From contig KV454012.1 of assembly GCA_001661245.1 (NCBI GenBank), positions 1,896,388-1,960,387 on the forward strand: a DNA stretch of 64,000 bases, written 5' to 3'. The position numbers and the translations under genes were made by a program. A model generated the notes under the pieces. The model did not search any database. It saw only the letters and a program-made list of their open reading frames with translations, and was not told the DNA's origin. Origin of the DNA: Pachysolen tannophilus NRRL Y-2460 (lineage: Eukaryota; Ascomycota; Pichiomycetes; Alaninales; Pachysolenaceae). Within the stretch, counting starts at the first letter, position 1. Each line of letters opens with the position of its first letter. Shown one piece after another: positions 42,164 to 52,596 of this stretch.

Positions 42164-44068
42164 TTTTTTTTTCTTCTCTCTTCTCTCTTACCCTTCTCTT
42201 TTATGTTTTAAATTTCAATTTGATAGAATCAAAATGAAAAAAAAAAAAAGAATAAAAAATTCAGACTAAGATTAGATAAAGTATAAATAAATAGAAAAAG
42301 AAAAAGAAAAATAAAAAGAAGAAAAAAAAAAAAAAAAAAAGAAAAGCTAAACCTCAATTTGAAGGTGATATTGAAAAGTATAAATACTCCTTCCTAATAT
42401 TTATCAACATACATATGAAAACTCGTTCTATGTCATCTGTATCTTATCCTATTTAGATAACTAGTTCTTTATGGGTGGTAAAAGAAAACTTAAAAAAAAA
42501 AAGAAAGAAAAAAAATTTTTTTTCTTTTTTTTCTCTTTCTTTTAAAATTAAAGCCTTATATGATTCTTGTGTATCAATAAAAAACGTCTTTGATTAAACT
42601 AAGATATCAAATAACAAATTGGCCTCTTAAATTGCAAGAATAGTTATTATCAGTTGGAAAATTTTTTGTACCCAGAAATATATGCAAGTATTCAATTGTT
42701 TATTGTACATAAAAGGACATATTATGCAGTAAAGATAGGGTCAGAAGATGACCGTGGAAACATGAATTCGCGAGAAGCTTGGCTCCAGAACTACATAAAT
42801 GGAAACGCAAAAAAAAAAAAGCAAAACCGCCGCTGGAAAGATAGATAGCGCGAATTAGATATGTATCTGCAGGATATGCGAGAAAGAGAAAGAAAGAAAA
42901 TAAAAAAAACCCTATAGTGGAAAGAGGAAAACAAAATAACACTGTATATGATGCAGATATTGTGTGATTACAAGAGTTTTTGAACTAGTGTGTGTATGAG
43001 CATATTAATATGGACTATGCACTAGTAATGTATCGTTGGTCCAATTGGGAATGCCAATTGGGATTAACCAATTGGAGAATGAACCAATTCCCACGCAATA
43101 GTATTCCCCACCACCACTTCTAGCACCACCACTATATATATATATTTTATTTAATTCTATTGTTCTAGCTAGACTTTCGCGAATTAATGTAAAATGTGTC
43201 AAAATGAGGAAATTACTTGCAGATGTAGATTTGTAAACTTTTAATATGTGTTTAGTTTTAATAGTGAAAAAAAAGGAGGAATTAGGAGGATTACATAAGC
43301 CTGATATCAAAATAGCGAGAAGCGAAAATTACAAAAAAAAAATTAAAACCTTAATTTGACTTGGACGTGCATGTTTTTTTTTGATGAGTAAGTAGTAATA
43401 AGTTTCGCGAATACGTAATGCTATGCGGAATTTTTTTTTTAAAATTTGAATTTGAATTTGACACATAGCGATAAACTTGTTGTTAAATTGTGATTGGATA
43501 GATTACAGTTACTGATAAGAAACCAACCAGTTGAAATCTTTAACGAAACTAATTTACATACATATTATGCCATTTTTTTTTTTTATTAAAACATTTCGGA
43601 ATATTATTTTCTGGAAATATATTCAAACGTTTGTTAAAATTGAATTGACAGTTAGTTTAGAGTGCTTTCCTTCTATATAGTGAAAATTAAATTCTTTATC
43701 AAAACTTTTCTCTTTATATGAATCATTCCACTAAACCCAATTCTATTATCAGTTAATCAATTTACTCTTAACTATAAATCTGTATTATATACATATGTAT
43801 ACATATGTATATAAAAATGCCAATTATTAGGGCCTATATCGGCTTTTTTTGTTTGCTTGTTTGTTTGTTTGATACCGGAATTACAAATTACACTTTAATT
43901 TTTCTTCTTTTTTTTTTTTAGTTCTTAACGCCCCTATTGATCTTTCAAAAAAAATAAATAAAAAAAAAAAAAAAAGGAAATAATCGCTTTTTCATGCTTT
44001 AATCTATCTACTATCTCTTTTTTTATGAAAATATATTTTATAAAGTCGTGCGCTAGCACAATATAACT
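42164..44068. promoter_or_regulatory. MEP2 upstream region with GATA motifs and a CCAATTGG array
   Basis: 1.9 kb spacer. The MEP2-proximal part has long A tracts, then GATAAG at 42443-42448 (complement) and 43514-43519. At 43041-43091 three perfect CCAATTGG palindromes and one CCAATTCC stand 13, 14 and 16 bases apart. GATAAG fits GATA-factor (nitrogen) control of MEP2. The CCAAT boxes could bind the HAP complex but are nearly 900 bases from MEP2. Short frames in this stretch show no family signature. Confidence 0.5.
43041..43091. promoter_or_regulatory. Array of four CCAAT palindromes
   Basis: CCAATTGG at 43041-43048, 43054-43061 and 43068-43075, and CCAATTCC at 43084-43091. Each perfect copy shows CCAAT on both strands. 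Confidence 0.6.
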
Positions 44069-44140
44069 GCCGTTATGGCCAAGTGGTAAGGCACCGCACT
44101 TGTAATGCGGCGATCCGCGGTTCAATCCCGCGTGACGGCA
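44069..44140 (+). tRNA. tRNA-Thr (anticodon UGU)
   Basis: 72 bases folding as a normal cloverleaf: acceptor GCCGTTA/TGACGGC (7 bp with one G-U), D arm with GGCCAAGTGGTAAGGC (A box), anticodon stem CCGCA/TGCGG with loop CTTGTAA (anticodon TGT at 44101-44103), T arm GCGGTTCAATCCCGC (B box), discriminator A. No intron. A T run at 44147-44151 can end Pol III transcription. Confidence 0.96.
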
Positions 44141-44423
44141 AAAAAATTTTTATTTTTATTTTTTATTTTGTTAGAGACAAAAAAGGTAGTGTACTTTTGT
44201 ATTAATTGAAACCTCTTTTTTTTTTTTTTTTACTTTCTTTCTTTCTTTCTTAATGCTGCTCTCTTTTTGTATATGATGATGCAGATGTAGTAATAATAAT
44301 AGTAAATAGTAATAAAACATAAAGTAAAATTGTTTAATGTTTATAATACACAATTAATCAATTTTTTTCTTTTTCTTTTTCTTTTTTCTTTTGCTTTAGA
44401 CAATTAGTATTTTAGAATTTTAA

Positions 44424-46310
44424 ATGTCATTCAATGAAATATCGGAAGAAAATAATAATCCTTTTTCTTCTGGGATCAATGATGCTGATCAATTTAGCGA
44501 TTTGCCACTAGATGATGAAGAGGATAATGGATTGAACAATAGTACTTTGATATCTGCAGATAATACCAAGAACGGCAATAACGACAATAACCGCGATAGT
44601 CATGATATTTGTAATAATAGTGGTAATACCGGTAATATTGATAATAATAATAAGAGACTGGAATCTATAAATGGTGGAGAAGAAGAACAAGAAGAAGAAA
44701 AAATTGTTAATGATATTTTTAATCATAGAAATGAAAATATGAATATTGAAAAATTATTTTCACAAAGAATTGAAGAAATTTTTATTAATAATCCAAGTCC
44801 AAAAAATTTACAAGTATCTATTATTGATGCTTCAAAATCAAATGAAAATGATCATCCAACAACTAGTAGATCTTATATTGTTTATACAATAAAAGTTGCT
44901 GATGATCTTATAGTTAAAAGACGTTATAGTGAATTTGAAAATTTAAGAAATATCTTAATAAAATTATTTCCAACAAAGATTATACCGCCAATTCCTGAAA
45001 AACAATCATTAACTTCAAATTTATCATTAAGTGGTGTTACTTCAACTACTTCTTCATTGGCTCATACAAGTATTAATAATGATAATAAAAAAAAACATGT
45101 TGATTTAGATTCTTCAAAAAATTATATTGAATATAGAAGAAGAATGTTAACAAGTTTTTTAAATAGATGTTTAAGAATTGATGAAATTAGAGAAAATTTT
45201 GTCTTTTTAACATTTTTAGATCCTCATCCAAATTTTACTGAATTTATATGTTCTAATGAAATTGGAAAATTGAATAAAACTTCAATTTATAGATTATCTC
45301 CAGTGGATCCTTTATCAAAAATAAATGATGAATTATATTTGACATTACCAATTCCATCTGATCATCAATTTGTTAATGGATTACAAGAGGATGAAAATAA
45401 AGAACAACTGGAAATGTTTAATAAATTTGAATCAAAATTTAAAGATTATGAATTAATTTTATCAAATATTTCAAAAATAAATAAAAGTATTGTAAAACAT
45501 TTAAGTGATGTTTCAAATGATTTTACAGAATTAGGTTCAAATTTTAATTCTTTATCTTTTGAAGAATCATCTTCAAATTTAGTTGAAAAATTTGGTCAAG
45601 TTCATGATTCAAGTTTTTTAGATATTAATTTATTAAAAAATTTAATAAATTTAAAATTTATTGAAAAAATTAATGAATTAAAAAATTTTATTAAAATTAT
45701 TAGAAATTTAATAGAATTTAACAAAAGAAAATGGTTACAATTATTAGGTATTGTAAAAATGATTTCTCAAACAGAAGAAATTTTAAAAGATTTTGAAAAA
45801 ATTGAAAGTCAAAGTAAAAAAATTGATGATGCTTTATCCAAATCTTCAATTTTAAACCCACCTGGGAAGGAAAGTAAAAATAATAAGATTTCTCAAGCTG
45901 AACCTTTGGAAGAAGATATGGAACAAGAATTGATCAATCAATTATCTGAATCAAATCCAACTGTAAATACTGCTCAAACATCAACTACATCAAATAAACT
46001 TTTTGGGTATAAGATTCCAGGTTTGAAAAAATTTAGCAATGTTTTACAATCGATGACAGATACAAACCCAGAGTTGACAAGAAAACAAACTATAACCAGA
46101 ACAAAATTAAAAGTTTTGACATTGCATAAACAATTTAACTTAATTAACAATGACAATAAATTTATAAATGAAAAAATTAATGAAGAATTGAAAAATTTTC
46201 AATTCTGGTTTAAGTTAGAGTTAAACAACTTGTGTTATAATTACAATAATGATCTAAAAGAATTCTTGAATAAAAACTATGAAAGTTGGGAAGAATTGAA
46301 TGTTTCTTGA
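44424..46310 (+). CDS. PX-BAR sorting nexin, Snx41/Atg20 type
   Basis: 628 residues. After an acidic Asn-rich head comes a PX domain (about 130-285): LQVSIIDASKS, SYIVYTIKV, VKRRYSEFENLRNILIKLFP with the phosphoinositide-binding RRYSEF, PPIPEKQSL, then a Ser/Asn insert and YIEYRRRMLTSFLNRCLRI. IYRLSPVDPL follows, and from about 330 to the end a BAR-like coiled region. This is the layout of yeast Snx41 and Atg20 (Snx42), which pair with Snx4 in endosome-to-Golgi retrieval and selective autophagy. I cannot decide between the two by eye. It starts 280 bases after the tRNA and precedes DUN1 in tandem. Confidence 0.88.
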   Translation: MSFNEISEENNNPFSSGINDADQFSDLPLDDEEDNGLNNSTLISADNTKNGNNDNNRDSHDICNNSGNTGNIDNNNKRLESINGGEEEQEEEKIVNDIFNHRNENMNIEKLFSQRIEEIFINNPSPKNLQVSIIDASKSNENDHPTTSRSYIVYTIKVADDLIVKRRYSEFENLRNILIKLFPTKIIPPIPEKQSLTSNLSLSGVTSTTSSLAHTSINNDNKKKHVDLDSSKNYIEYRRRMLTSFLNRCLRIDEIRENFVFLTFLDPHPNFTEFICSNEIGKLNKTSIYRLSPVDPLSKINDELYLTLPIPSDHQFVNGLQEDENKEQLEMFNKFESKFKDYELILSNISKINKSIVKHLSDVSNDFTELGSNFNSLSFEESSSNLVEKFGQVHDSSFLDINLLKNLINLKFIEKINELKNFIKIIRNLIEFNKRKWLQLLGIVKMISQTEEILKDFEKIESQSKKIDDALSKSSILNPPGKESKNNKISQAEPLEEDMEQELINQLSESNPTVNTAQTSTTSNKLFGYKIPGLKKFSNVLQSMTDTNPELTRKQTITRTKLKVLTLHKQFNLINNDNKFINEKINEELKNFQFWFKLELNNLCYNYNNDLKEFLNKNYESWEELNVS

Positions 46311-46434
46311 AAGGAAAAGGAGAAAAAAGATATATATATATATATATTTATATATGTCATGTACATTTTATTGGAAGTATTGGTGTTAATATTTGTGTTT
46401 ATTCTTTATTATTATTATTATTATTAGTAATAGC

Positions 46435-46471
<37 letters not shown>

Positions 46472-46680
46472 TTACAATTGAAGACTTTCTGGCATAGTAC
46501 TAATGGTATTTTGATGATAACCTTTTATCAAGATTTGTTTAATTAATGAATTATTTTTACGCGTAAACTCGTAGTATTTAAGAAAAAAATATGTTTACCT
46601 TTCAGATTTTATACGACTATACTAATTAATAAAGTCAGTTCAATTTTTAGTTGGACAATATAGATTTAAGGCTTGTAAGA
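46311..46680. other. Spacer SNX41/ATG20-type gene / DUN1 with microsatellites
   Basis: 370 bases. TA dinucleotides lie at about 46331-46350, ATT triplets near 46407-46426 and a pure (AGT)n run at about 46435-46470. ACGCGT lies at 46560-46565 ahead of DUN1; this matches the MluI cell-cycle box bound by MBF in S. cerevisiae and would suit a checkpoint kinase. Confidence 0.55.
46435..46470 (+). repeat. (AGT)12 microsatellite
   Basis: Uninterrupted AGT triplets in the spacer before DUN1. Confidence 0.9.
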
Positions 46681-48182
46681 ATGGTTGAGTTGAATAGGAA
46701 AAGAGTAAGTTGATTAGTTAATTGTTATTATTGTTGATTATTATTATTACTAACTGCAATTTTTAGAACAATGATCTGCTGATTTCAAGTCAGGAAAAAC
46801 TCATAGTGAAGAAGCAACGATTTGATTCCATTGTTAAAGAGGTTGCTGTGCTATTCAATCTTAATACTTCTGGTTCTGATATAAGGATAACATCTGATAA
46901 ACAAGTTTTATTGCTTGGAAGGAGTAGTCATTGTGACATTAAATTTGATAGTCCTGACGTTTCATCGAAACATTGTTCAATAGAGATAACACAAATATAT
47001 ACTGCATCTGTTATAAGATACAACTTGACAATAACGGATTTAAGCTCTAACGGTACTTTTATTAACTCTGTGTTATTGGGGAGAGGAAATACTCACTTGT
47101 TGAAGTCGGGTGATGAGATAACGATTGCTCAGAGTGGTAACAAGTATATATTTAGATACCTTTCAGAGGTAAAGGGTAAGAATTCAAATTATATCATTGG
47201 AAAAAAATTAGGTTCTGGACATTATGCTGATGTTAAAGAGGCCATAAATAGAGTTACAGGTGAAGTGGTGGCTATAAAAATATTTCATCCTAATAACAAA
47301 AATGATTACTTGAAGGAATTAAAACAGGAATTACAAGTGTTGATGTCAATATCTCATCCGAATATTGTGAAATTCCATGATACTTTCACAGAATCTTTGG
47401 ATAATTATACTCAAACTACATGTTTGGTATTGGAAAAAGTAAATGGAGGAGAATTATTCCAAAGAATTGTGGATAAGCAAAAATTGAGGGAAAATGAAAC
47501 TATTGCTTTATTTAAACAATTGTTACAAGGGCTAGGTTACTTACATTCCAGAAATATTATACACAGAGATTTAAAACCTGAAAATATTTTACTCGAGATA
47601 AAACCTAGAAGATCACTTTCAGAAACTCAGTCTGGTCCTTGGGATTCGAATGAACTAGATGTTCAAGTTAAAATTGCAGATTTTGGGTTGGCTAAATTTA
47701 TTGGTGAGTTTAATTTTACAAACACTCTATGTGGTACTCCTGCTTACGTTGCTCCAGAAGTTTTACAGAAAACACGAAAATATAATAAAGCAGTTGATTT
47801 ATGGTCATTAGGTGTTTTGCTATATGTATGCCTTTGTGGATTTCCTCCATTTTCTGAAGAACTAGGTCCTCCTTCTATGAGACAGCAAATATTATCAGGT
47901 AAATTTGCATTTTTTTCACCTTATTGGGATCCAATATCAGATTTTGCCCTAGATTTAATTACAAGATTATTAGTTGTTGATCCTACAAAGAGGTTAGATG
48001 TAAATCAAACACTGAATCACATATGGTTTACTGAAAATAAAAATGAAAATAAAATTTCTGAAGCAACAAGGCAACTAAGTGTTACAAGATTGACGAAAAA
48101 AGATACAGTCCCACTCACTTTAAAGGAAAGAGTAGAAACTGCGATGGCCATTGATAATGTTGAAAAAGACAATAATAAATAA
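46681..48182 (+). CDS. DUN1: DNA-damage checkpoint kinase Dun1, two exons
   Basis: Exon 1 46681-46704 codes MVELNRKR; exon 2 46767-48182 continues NNDLLISSQEKLIVKK, giving 479 residues. The uninterrupted frame has no usable ATG at the right place, while the 62-base intron has GTAAGT, a perfect TACTAAC (46748-46754) and a TTTTTAG-type acceptor. Dun1 acts below Rad53 to raise dNTP levels after DNA damage. The FHA domain (about 40-135) shows LLGRSSHCDIKF, SSKHCSIEI and SSNGTFINSV. The kinase domain (about 145-440) has [65 protein letters not shown] and YVCLCGFPPFSEELGPPSMR, all Dun1-like. N-terminal FHA plus kinase and lack of a second FHA exclude Rad53. Confidence 0.94.
46705..46766 (+). other. 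DUN1 intron
   Basis: 62 bases, donor GTAAGT, branch TACTAAC at 46748-46754, acceptor TAG. It joins an 8-codon first exon in frame. Confidence 0.85.
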
Positions 48183-49861
48183 ATTTAATTGCCTGCTTAA
48201 TTTTTCCAAATACTCTAGTTTGAGGATTGGGACTTAGTTGGATATATCAAAAAAAAAAAAAAAAAAAACTTTGAACAAGAAATGAGCGTATATTTTTAGC
48301 TTCAAATTAAGAATCATCACCATTCATTAGCTTGCTAAAATCACATATATATATATATATATATTTCTTTTAATCTTAGCCCGCTAGATTTACTGTCATT
48401 AAAGCCTTATCGTTTTTCAAAAAGTTTTACAATATTTTATGTCAACTATTTTTCAGTTTTCCGTGGTTGCCTTTAAGGTTCTCGTAGTGCTGTTATCGGA
48501 TTCCAAATTTTTTCACCGATCCTAAAAGATAAGGGAGTCCAAACCCGCTCACCAAGTAATATCTTATTGGTCTTCATCGCTCGCTCGCTACCTTGATTCT
48601 AATTCATTTTCACCTGAGAAACTATCTCAATTTTAAAACATTATAAAAGCATTATAAAGCATCTTTGACAGTCTAGGTAGATGAGATCACAAACCTTGGA
48701 TCTGGAAAGTTTCTTCTATTGCATTATCGGCTATCAAAAAGATATAAAAGACAAATTAACTTGTTGAAGTAAGGCCGCTCTTACTAATTTTTCACCTTGT
48801 AGATTTTTTTCCCCAAATAATACAAAGTTTCCATACAGACAATAAGCAAATTGTGGTTTGAAAACAACATCAATTTTCATTTAATTTTCTTGTCAATTTG
48901 AATTTATTTAATAGTTTAATGTTTTTTTTGCTTTCCCACTGAAAGGCCCATTCCAGGATATAGTGATGTTGTTCGTATTTCATTTCCATGTTGTTTTCTC
49001 TTGCGAGTAATGGAACTAAAAAATATATTCAAGATATATTCACCTTATTGATCGGAGTTTATTTTCCAGAAGATTAAGTACCATAATCCATAATCCATAA
49101 TTTTATAAGTTTGATTTCTTTTCTCCGTTAAATTAAACCAAATGAAAATGTGTTGAAAATGAGCTTAAACACTTGTTTCTCTTGTTTCCGAGGAAGAGAA
49201 GAGAGCATATATCATTGATGGTATAGCATTTCGAATTCTATGGCGGAGTGAGTAACTAGCATTTGCTGAGTTTATGTGGTAGAAAATGGTAAAAAATGGT
49301 AAAAAGGTGTACTCATGAGGTGAAACTTGGACAGTGTTAATACAGTTGGATGCTCGATTCGACACTGGATAATTCAATTTGATGGCGAACAGAACAGGTG
49401 TTTTTATCTTTTTGATAATTTTTTGGTTTGCGCCATTAATTGGTAGTAGAGCATCAAGCGAGGCATTATCATTTTGAATTCCATTCCCACCAGCAAGATG
49501 TTCACAGTTAATTAATGGATCCTATCCCTACAATAGTAATGGTTTAGCAATCAGGGATAGGATAGACTTGACAGCTTTACAAAATATTTTATTATATTGT
49601 AGAAAAAACTAAAGAAAACACCATACACACCATTGAGAAGTGATAAAGCTTAAGAAAACAGTCTGACCGTCCAAGAAAGGTACGGATTAATGGTAATAAA
49701 GAAAATTGATACAGCAGACTGGAACATCGAACTGAAAAATCGAAATCAAAATCAAAGAAAAGATTAAAAAAAATAAAATAAAATAAAATAAAATAAAAAA
49801 AGAAATATAGAGAATTAAAAGCCAAATCATCAAGAATTTATGGAGTTGGAATAGGAATAGG
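48183..49861. other. Convergent gene-poor spacer DUN1 / HOL1-like transporter
   Basis: 1.7 kb, unusually long for a convergent pair. It holds a poly-A run (48250-48268), TA repeat (48343-48364), a perfect 11-bp hairpin (49519-49563) and an AAATA tandem repeat (about 49770-49798). Base composition is less AT-rich than other spacers between about 48450 and 49560, so a decayed gene is possible, but I recognise no protein motif. Confidence 0.5.
49519..49563. repeat. Perfect 11-bp inverted repeat
   Basis: ATCCTATCCCT (49519-49529) and AGGGATAGGAT (49553-49563) are exact reverse complements with a 23-base loop, 300 bases past the transporter stop codon. Confidence 0.75.
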
Positions 49862-51505
49862 CTAGTGAGCCTTGAAACCATATTTATCAATCAAATCCCA
49901 ATAGCTTTGGGCAGTCTTTTCCCGGAATTTTTTACCAACTGCAATCATAGCGAATGAAAGACCCCAGAAGAACATACCAAGAAATCCAATTGCGATATAA
50001 AGGTTTTGCACACCAACTTTTTCTAACCAAGGAGTAACAGCATAACTAAAACCAAAACCCATTGAGTTACGGATTAGGATCATAGTAACAAGACCATCTC
50101 CAGAGACTTCTTTATAACAATCAATAATGTAATTGATTGCAATTGCACTTCCCATTGGGAATGTAGAACAAATCATTCCTAAACCAAACGCGAGACCAAT
50201 CCAATGAATGCCCTTAGCAGCACCAATACCATACAAGAAACAACCAAATGGATGAATGATCATAGGTATGATTGATATGAATAAACGAGATTCTGGTTCT
50301 CTGTATCCTTCACTTTTACGTGCTTGTCTAACTGTATATTGGTCTGCAATCTTACCAGAAAAGTAACTTCCAAGAGAAATACCAATTGCTGGACATATAA
50401 AAAATACACCGACAATATCTGCTGAAAAATTATAAGGAGGATCACCAAGAACTGAAGCGATCGTTGCATTAACGACATTAAACCAAGAAAGAACGGCACC
50501 AACTGTGAGACCAGCGAATAAAATACTTGGATATTTGACAAGGTAGAAAGGCATCCACATTGATTGGAAGAACACATTCTTTTGTCTTTTGTCTCTTGCT
50601 CCCCAAAGCTTAAGTTTTTGAGCAAAAGTCTTCCTTGTATAGGTTGCGGTGTTTGGAGTTTCATCACTGTTGACATTTTCAACATTAACTTTAGTATTGG
50701 ATTTTTCGGACAACTTTGGTAATACATCTTGAGTTATTTCTTCGACATGGTCTAATTCCAAAATTGGATCACGATAGTACATCGTTTCTTCTAAACAGAA
50801 AAATAGGATAATCAAACATCCAGATGCTATTATAGAGGCAATGAACTGAATCCATTGCCAGCCGTACCTGTCGGATATAAAACCAGCAACAATACCACTT
50901 AAAAATGGAATATTAAATAGAGTCCAACAGTACCACGCAATCCATCCACCACGTTCATGTGCGAAGAAGACATCTGAAATGCAAACTTCAATTAATGTTT
51001 CAATTGGTCCATAAAAAGTTCCAACTAATAATCTGTTGATATACCATTCACCTGCACTTGTGACATACGCTGACCAAATAGTACATAGCATGCATGCTAA
51101 TCCGCAAAATAAAATAATTGGTCTACGTCCGAATGTTAAACCAAGTGGTTGCCATATCAAATTAGACCAACCGAAGAAAAGGTATTGGATTCCAACACCT
51201 GTATTCAAATCAGTAAGCGATATACCGGTATCTGCTTCGATGACAAGTAAAACAGCAGAAAGAGCAGTACTTAATATGTCCGCTGAAAATACTGCAAGCA
51301 TAAGACAGAAGGCTAATTTCATTTTCCTTGGTTTTGACCAGTTCAATGGATCATCTGGATCGTCAGTTGGTTGAGGTACTAAAACAATATCATCACCTTC
51401 TTCATGTCTGATATCTAATGTACCCTCGAGATCCACTAAATGAATGGTTCCTGGCACTTTTATCTCGTGGTTTACCTCTGGTTCTGCTGTCGACATGTCG
51501 GTCAT
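49862..51505 (-). CDS. Major facilitator transporter, HOL1-like (DHA1 group)
   Basis: 547 residues, 12 predicted membrane helices. The N-terminal GTIHLVDLEGTLDIRHE and PTDDPDDPLNWSKPRKMKLA are the signature of the fungal Hol1-like branch of drug:H+ antiporter-1 transporters, whose yeast member carries polyamines and other cations. LTFGRRPIILFCGLACML fits the conserved loop between helices 2 and 3. A charged central loop (about 250-300) splits the two halves. Substrate cannot be read from the sequence. It is divergent from the amidohydrolase gene, sharing a GATAAG-rich promoter, so import of a nitrogen compound cleaved by that enzyme is a reasonable inference. I find no CTG codon in it. Both genes are flanked by long gene-free spacers. 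Confidence 0.88.
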   Translation of the reverse strand: MTDMSTAEPEVNHEIKVPGTIHLVDLEGTLDIRHEEGDDIVLVPQPTDDPDDPLNWSKPRKMKLAFCLMLAVFSADILSTALSAVLLVIEADTGISLTDLNTGVGIQYLFFGWSNLIWQPLGLTFGRRPIILFCGLACMLCTIWSAYVTSAGEWYINRLLVGTFYGPIETLIEVCISDVFFAHERGGWIAWYCWTLFNIPFLSGIVAGFISDRYGWQWIQFIASIIASGCLIILFFCLEETMYYRDPILELDHVEEITQDVLPKLSEKSNTKVNVENVNSDETPNTATYTRKTFAQKLKLWGARDKRQKNVFFQSMWMPFYLVKYPSILFAGLTVGAVLSWFNVVNATIASVLGDPPYNFSADIVGVFFICPAIGISLGSYFSGKIADQYTVRQARKSEGYREPESRLFISIIPMIIHPFGCFLYGIGAAKGIHWIGLAFGLGMICSTFPMGSAIAINYIIDCYKEVSGDGLVTMILIRNSMGFGFSYAVTPWLEKVGVQNLYIAIGFLGMFFWGLSFAMIAVGKKFREKTAQSYWDLIDKYGFKAH

Positions 51506-52596
51506 TGAATATCCTTATTATAATACAATAATATTATAAGACTATATGTTTCTTCTAAAAAGAAAATAAACTAAGTTATATTACAATCACTTGCGAAAAT
51601 AATGGAATTAAAAATTCATTTATAAACTTTAGCTTGAAGATATGAAAAATCAAGAAGACGTTTTGCTCATCATAGTTATCTAGACAGAAGAAATCACAAT
51701 AACGCTATTAGTTTAAAGATTTTTTTTCGTATGCACATACTTCAAGATAAGACATTTAACGAGCTTCGTATTAACTTTACCCTTAATGTCATCTGGGTCC
51801 GGAGACTTATTTTTTGCTTATCAGTTATCAATTTTTCCTTTATCACAGTTAATTCTGAAAACTGCATGTCGTCATTATCTACTCAACTTGTCGGATTCAA
51901 TTATTCCTTGCAAAAGAAGACTAATCGAAATATGTGCATTCCGAGCGCTTGTTAAACTCAAGTTGATACCAAATTGGGTTTCAGAGTTGTTTGTCTGACC
52001 AGTTCAAACTTCAAATTCAAGTTTTGTATGTATTAGGAAATTCCACATTTAAAGTTTCATGTGGAGCATTAAAAATACTGTCCTTATCTCTGCTTTACAG
52101 AAGATCAATTGTACAACGACGAACTTAATAAGGAAGGGAAACTGTGTCCTAAAAAGAACAATTTTATGGTATTTTGGATATGTGATTTACGATTGAATAC
52201 TAATGAATGAGGAATAATTTACCTATATCAGCTATTATAATCCTTGATAACTGATTCTGTATGTTTTAAAGTTGGATTTAATCTAATTATACCAAGTTTT
52301 TCGACCACTAAAGATCAATATTAAGAGGGGGACACTTGATAAGCCAAATTTTGTTCAATAATCCAACAAAAAGGAATGAGATACGTCAGTTTCTCTTAGC
52401 TACGATTCAAAAAGTATAATAAACATACAGGTTTTAACGCTTGTACAGAAAAATTGTGCATTTAGGCAAAGTATTTTTTGTATCACTTCTTTAATCTTGG
52501 AAGAAAACATATTTAACCTTAAGAACATCTTGAGCGAATTTTTTAATTCCATTTCAGTTCTATAACTTTCTCCAACTGAAGAATCTGTTTTGAAAA
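51506..52596. promoter_or_regulatory. Shared divergent promoter with four GATAAG motifs
   Basis: 1.09 kb between the transporter and amidohydrolase start codons. GATAAG occurs at 51746-51751 and 52338-52343 and, on the other strand, at 51817-51822 and 52083-52088; by base composition under one would be expected. GATAAG is the target of nitrogen-regulating GATA factors (Gln3/Gat1 type). A minimal upstream frame MNF-stop (51608-51619, minus) lies about 100 bases before the transporter ATG; its relevance is unknown. Confidence 0.55.

Noticed and set aside
51608-51619. Three-codon upstream frame before the HOL1-like transporter, considered as a translational attenuator like that of yeast HOL1
   Set aside because: It does not resemble the known HOL1 leader peptide and the transcript start is unknown.
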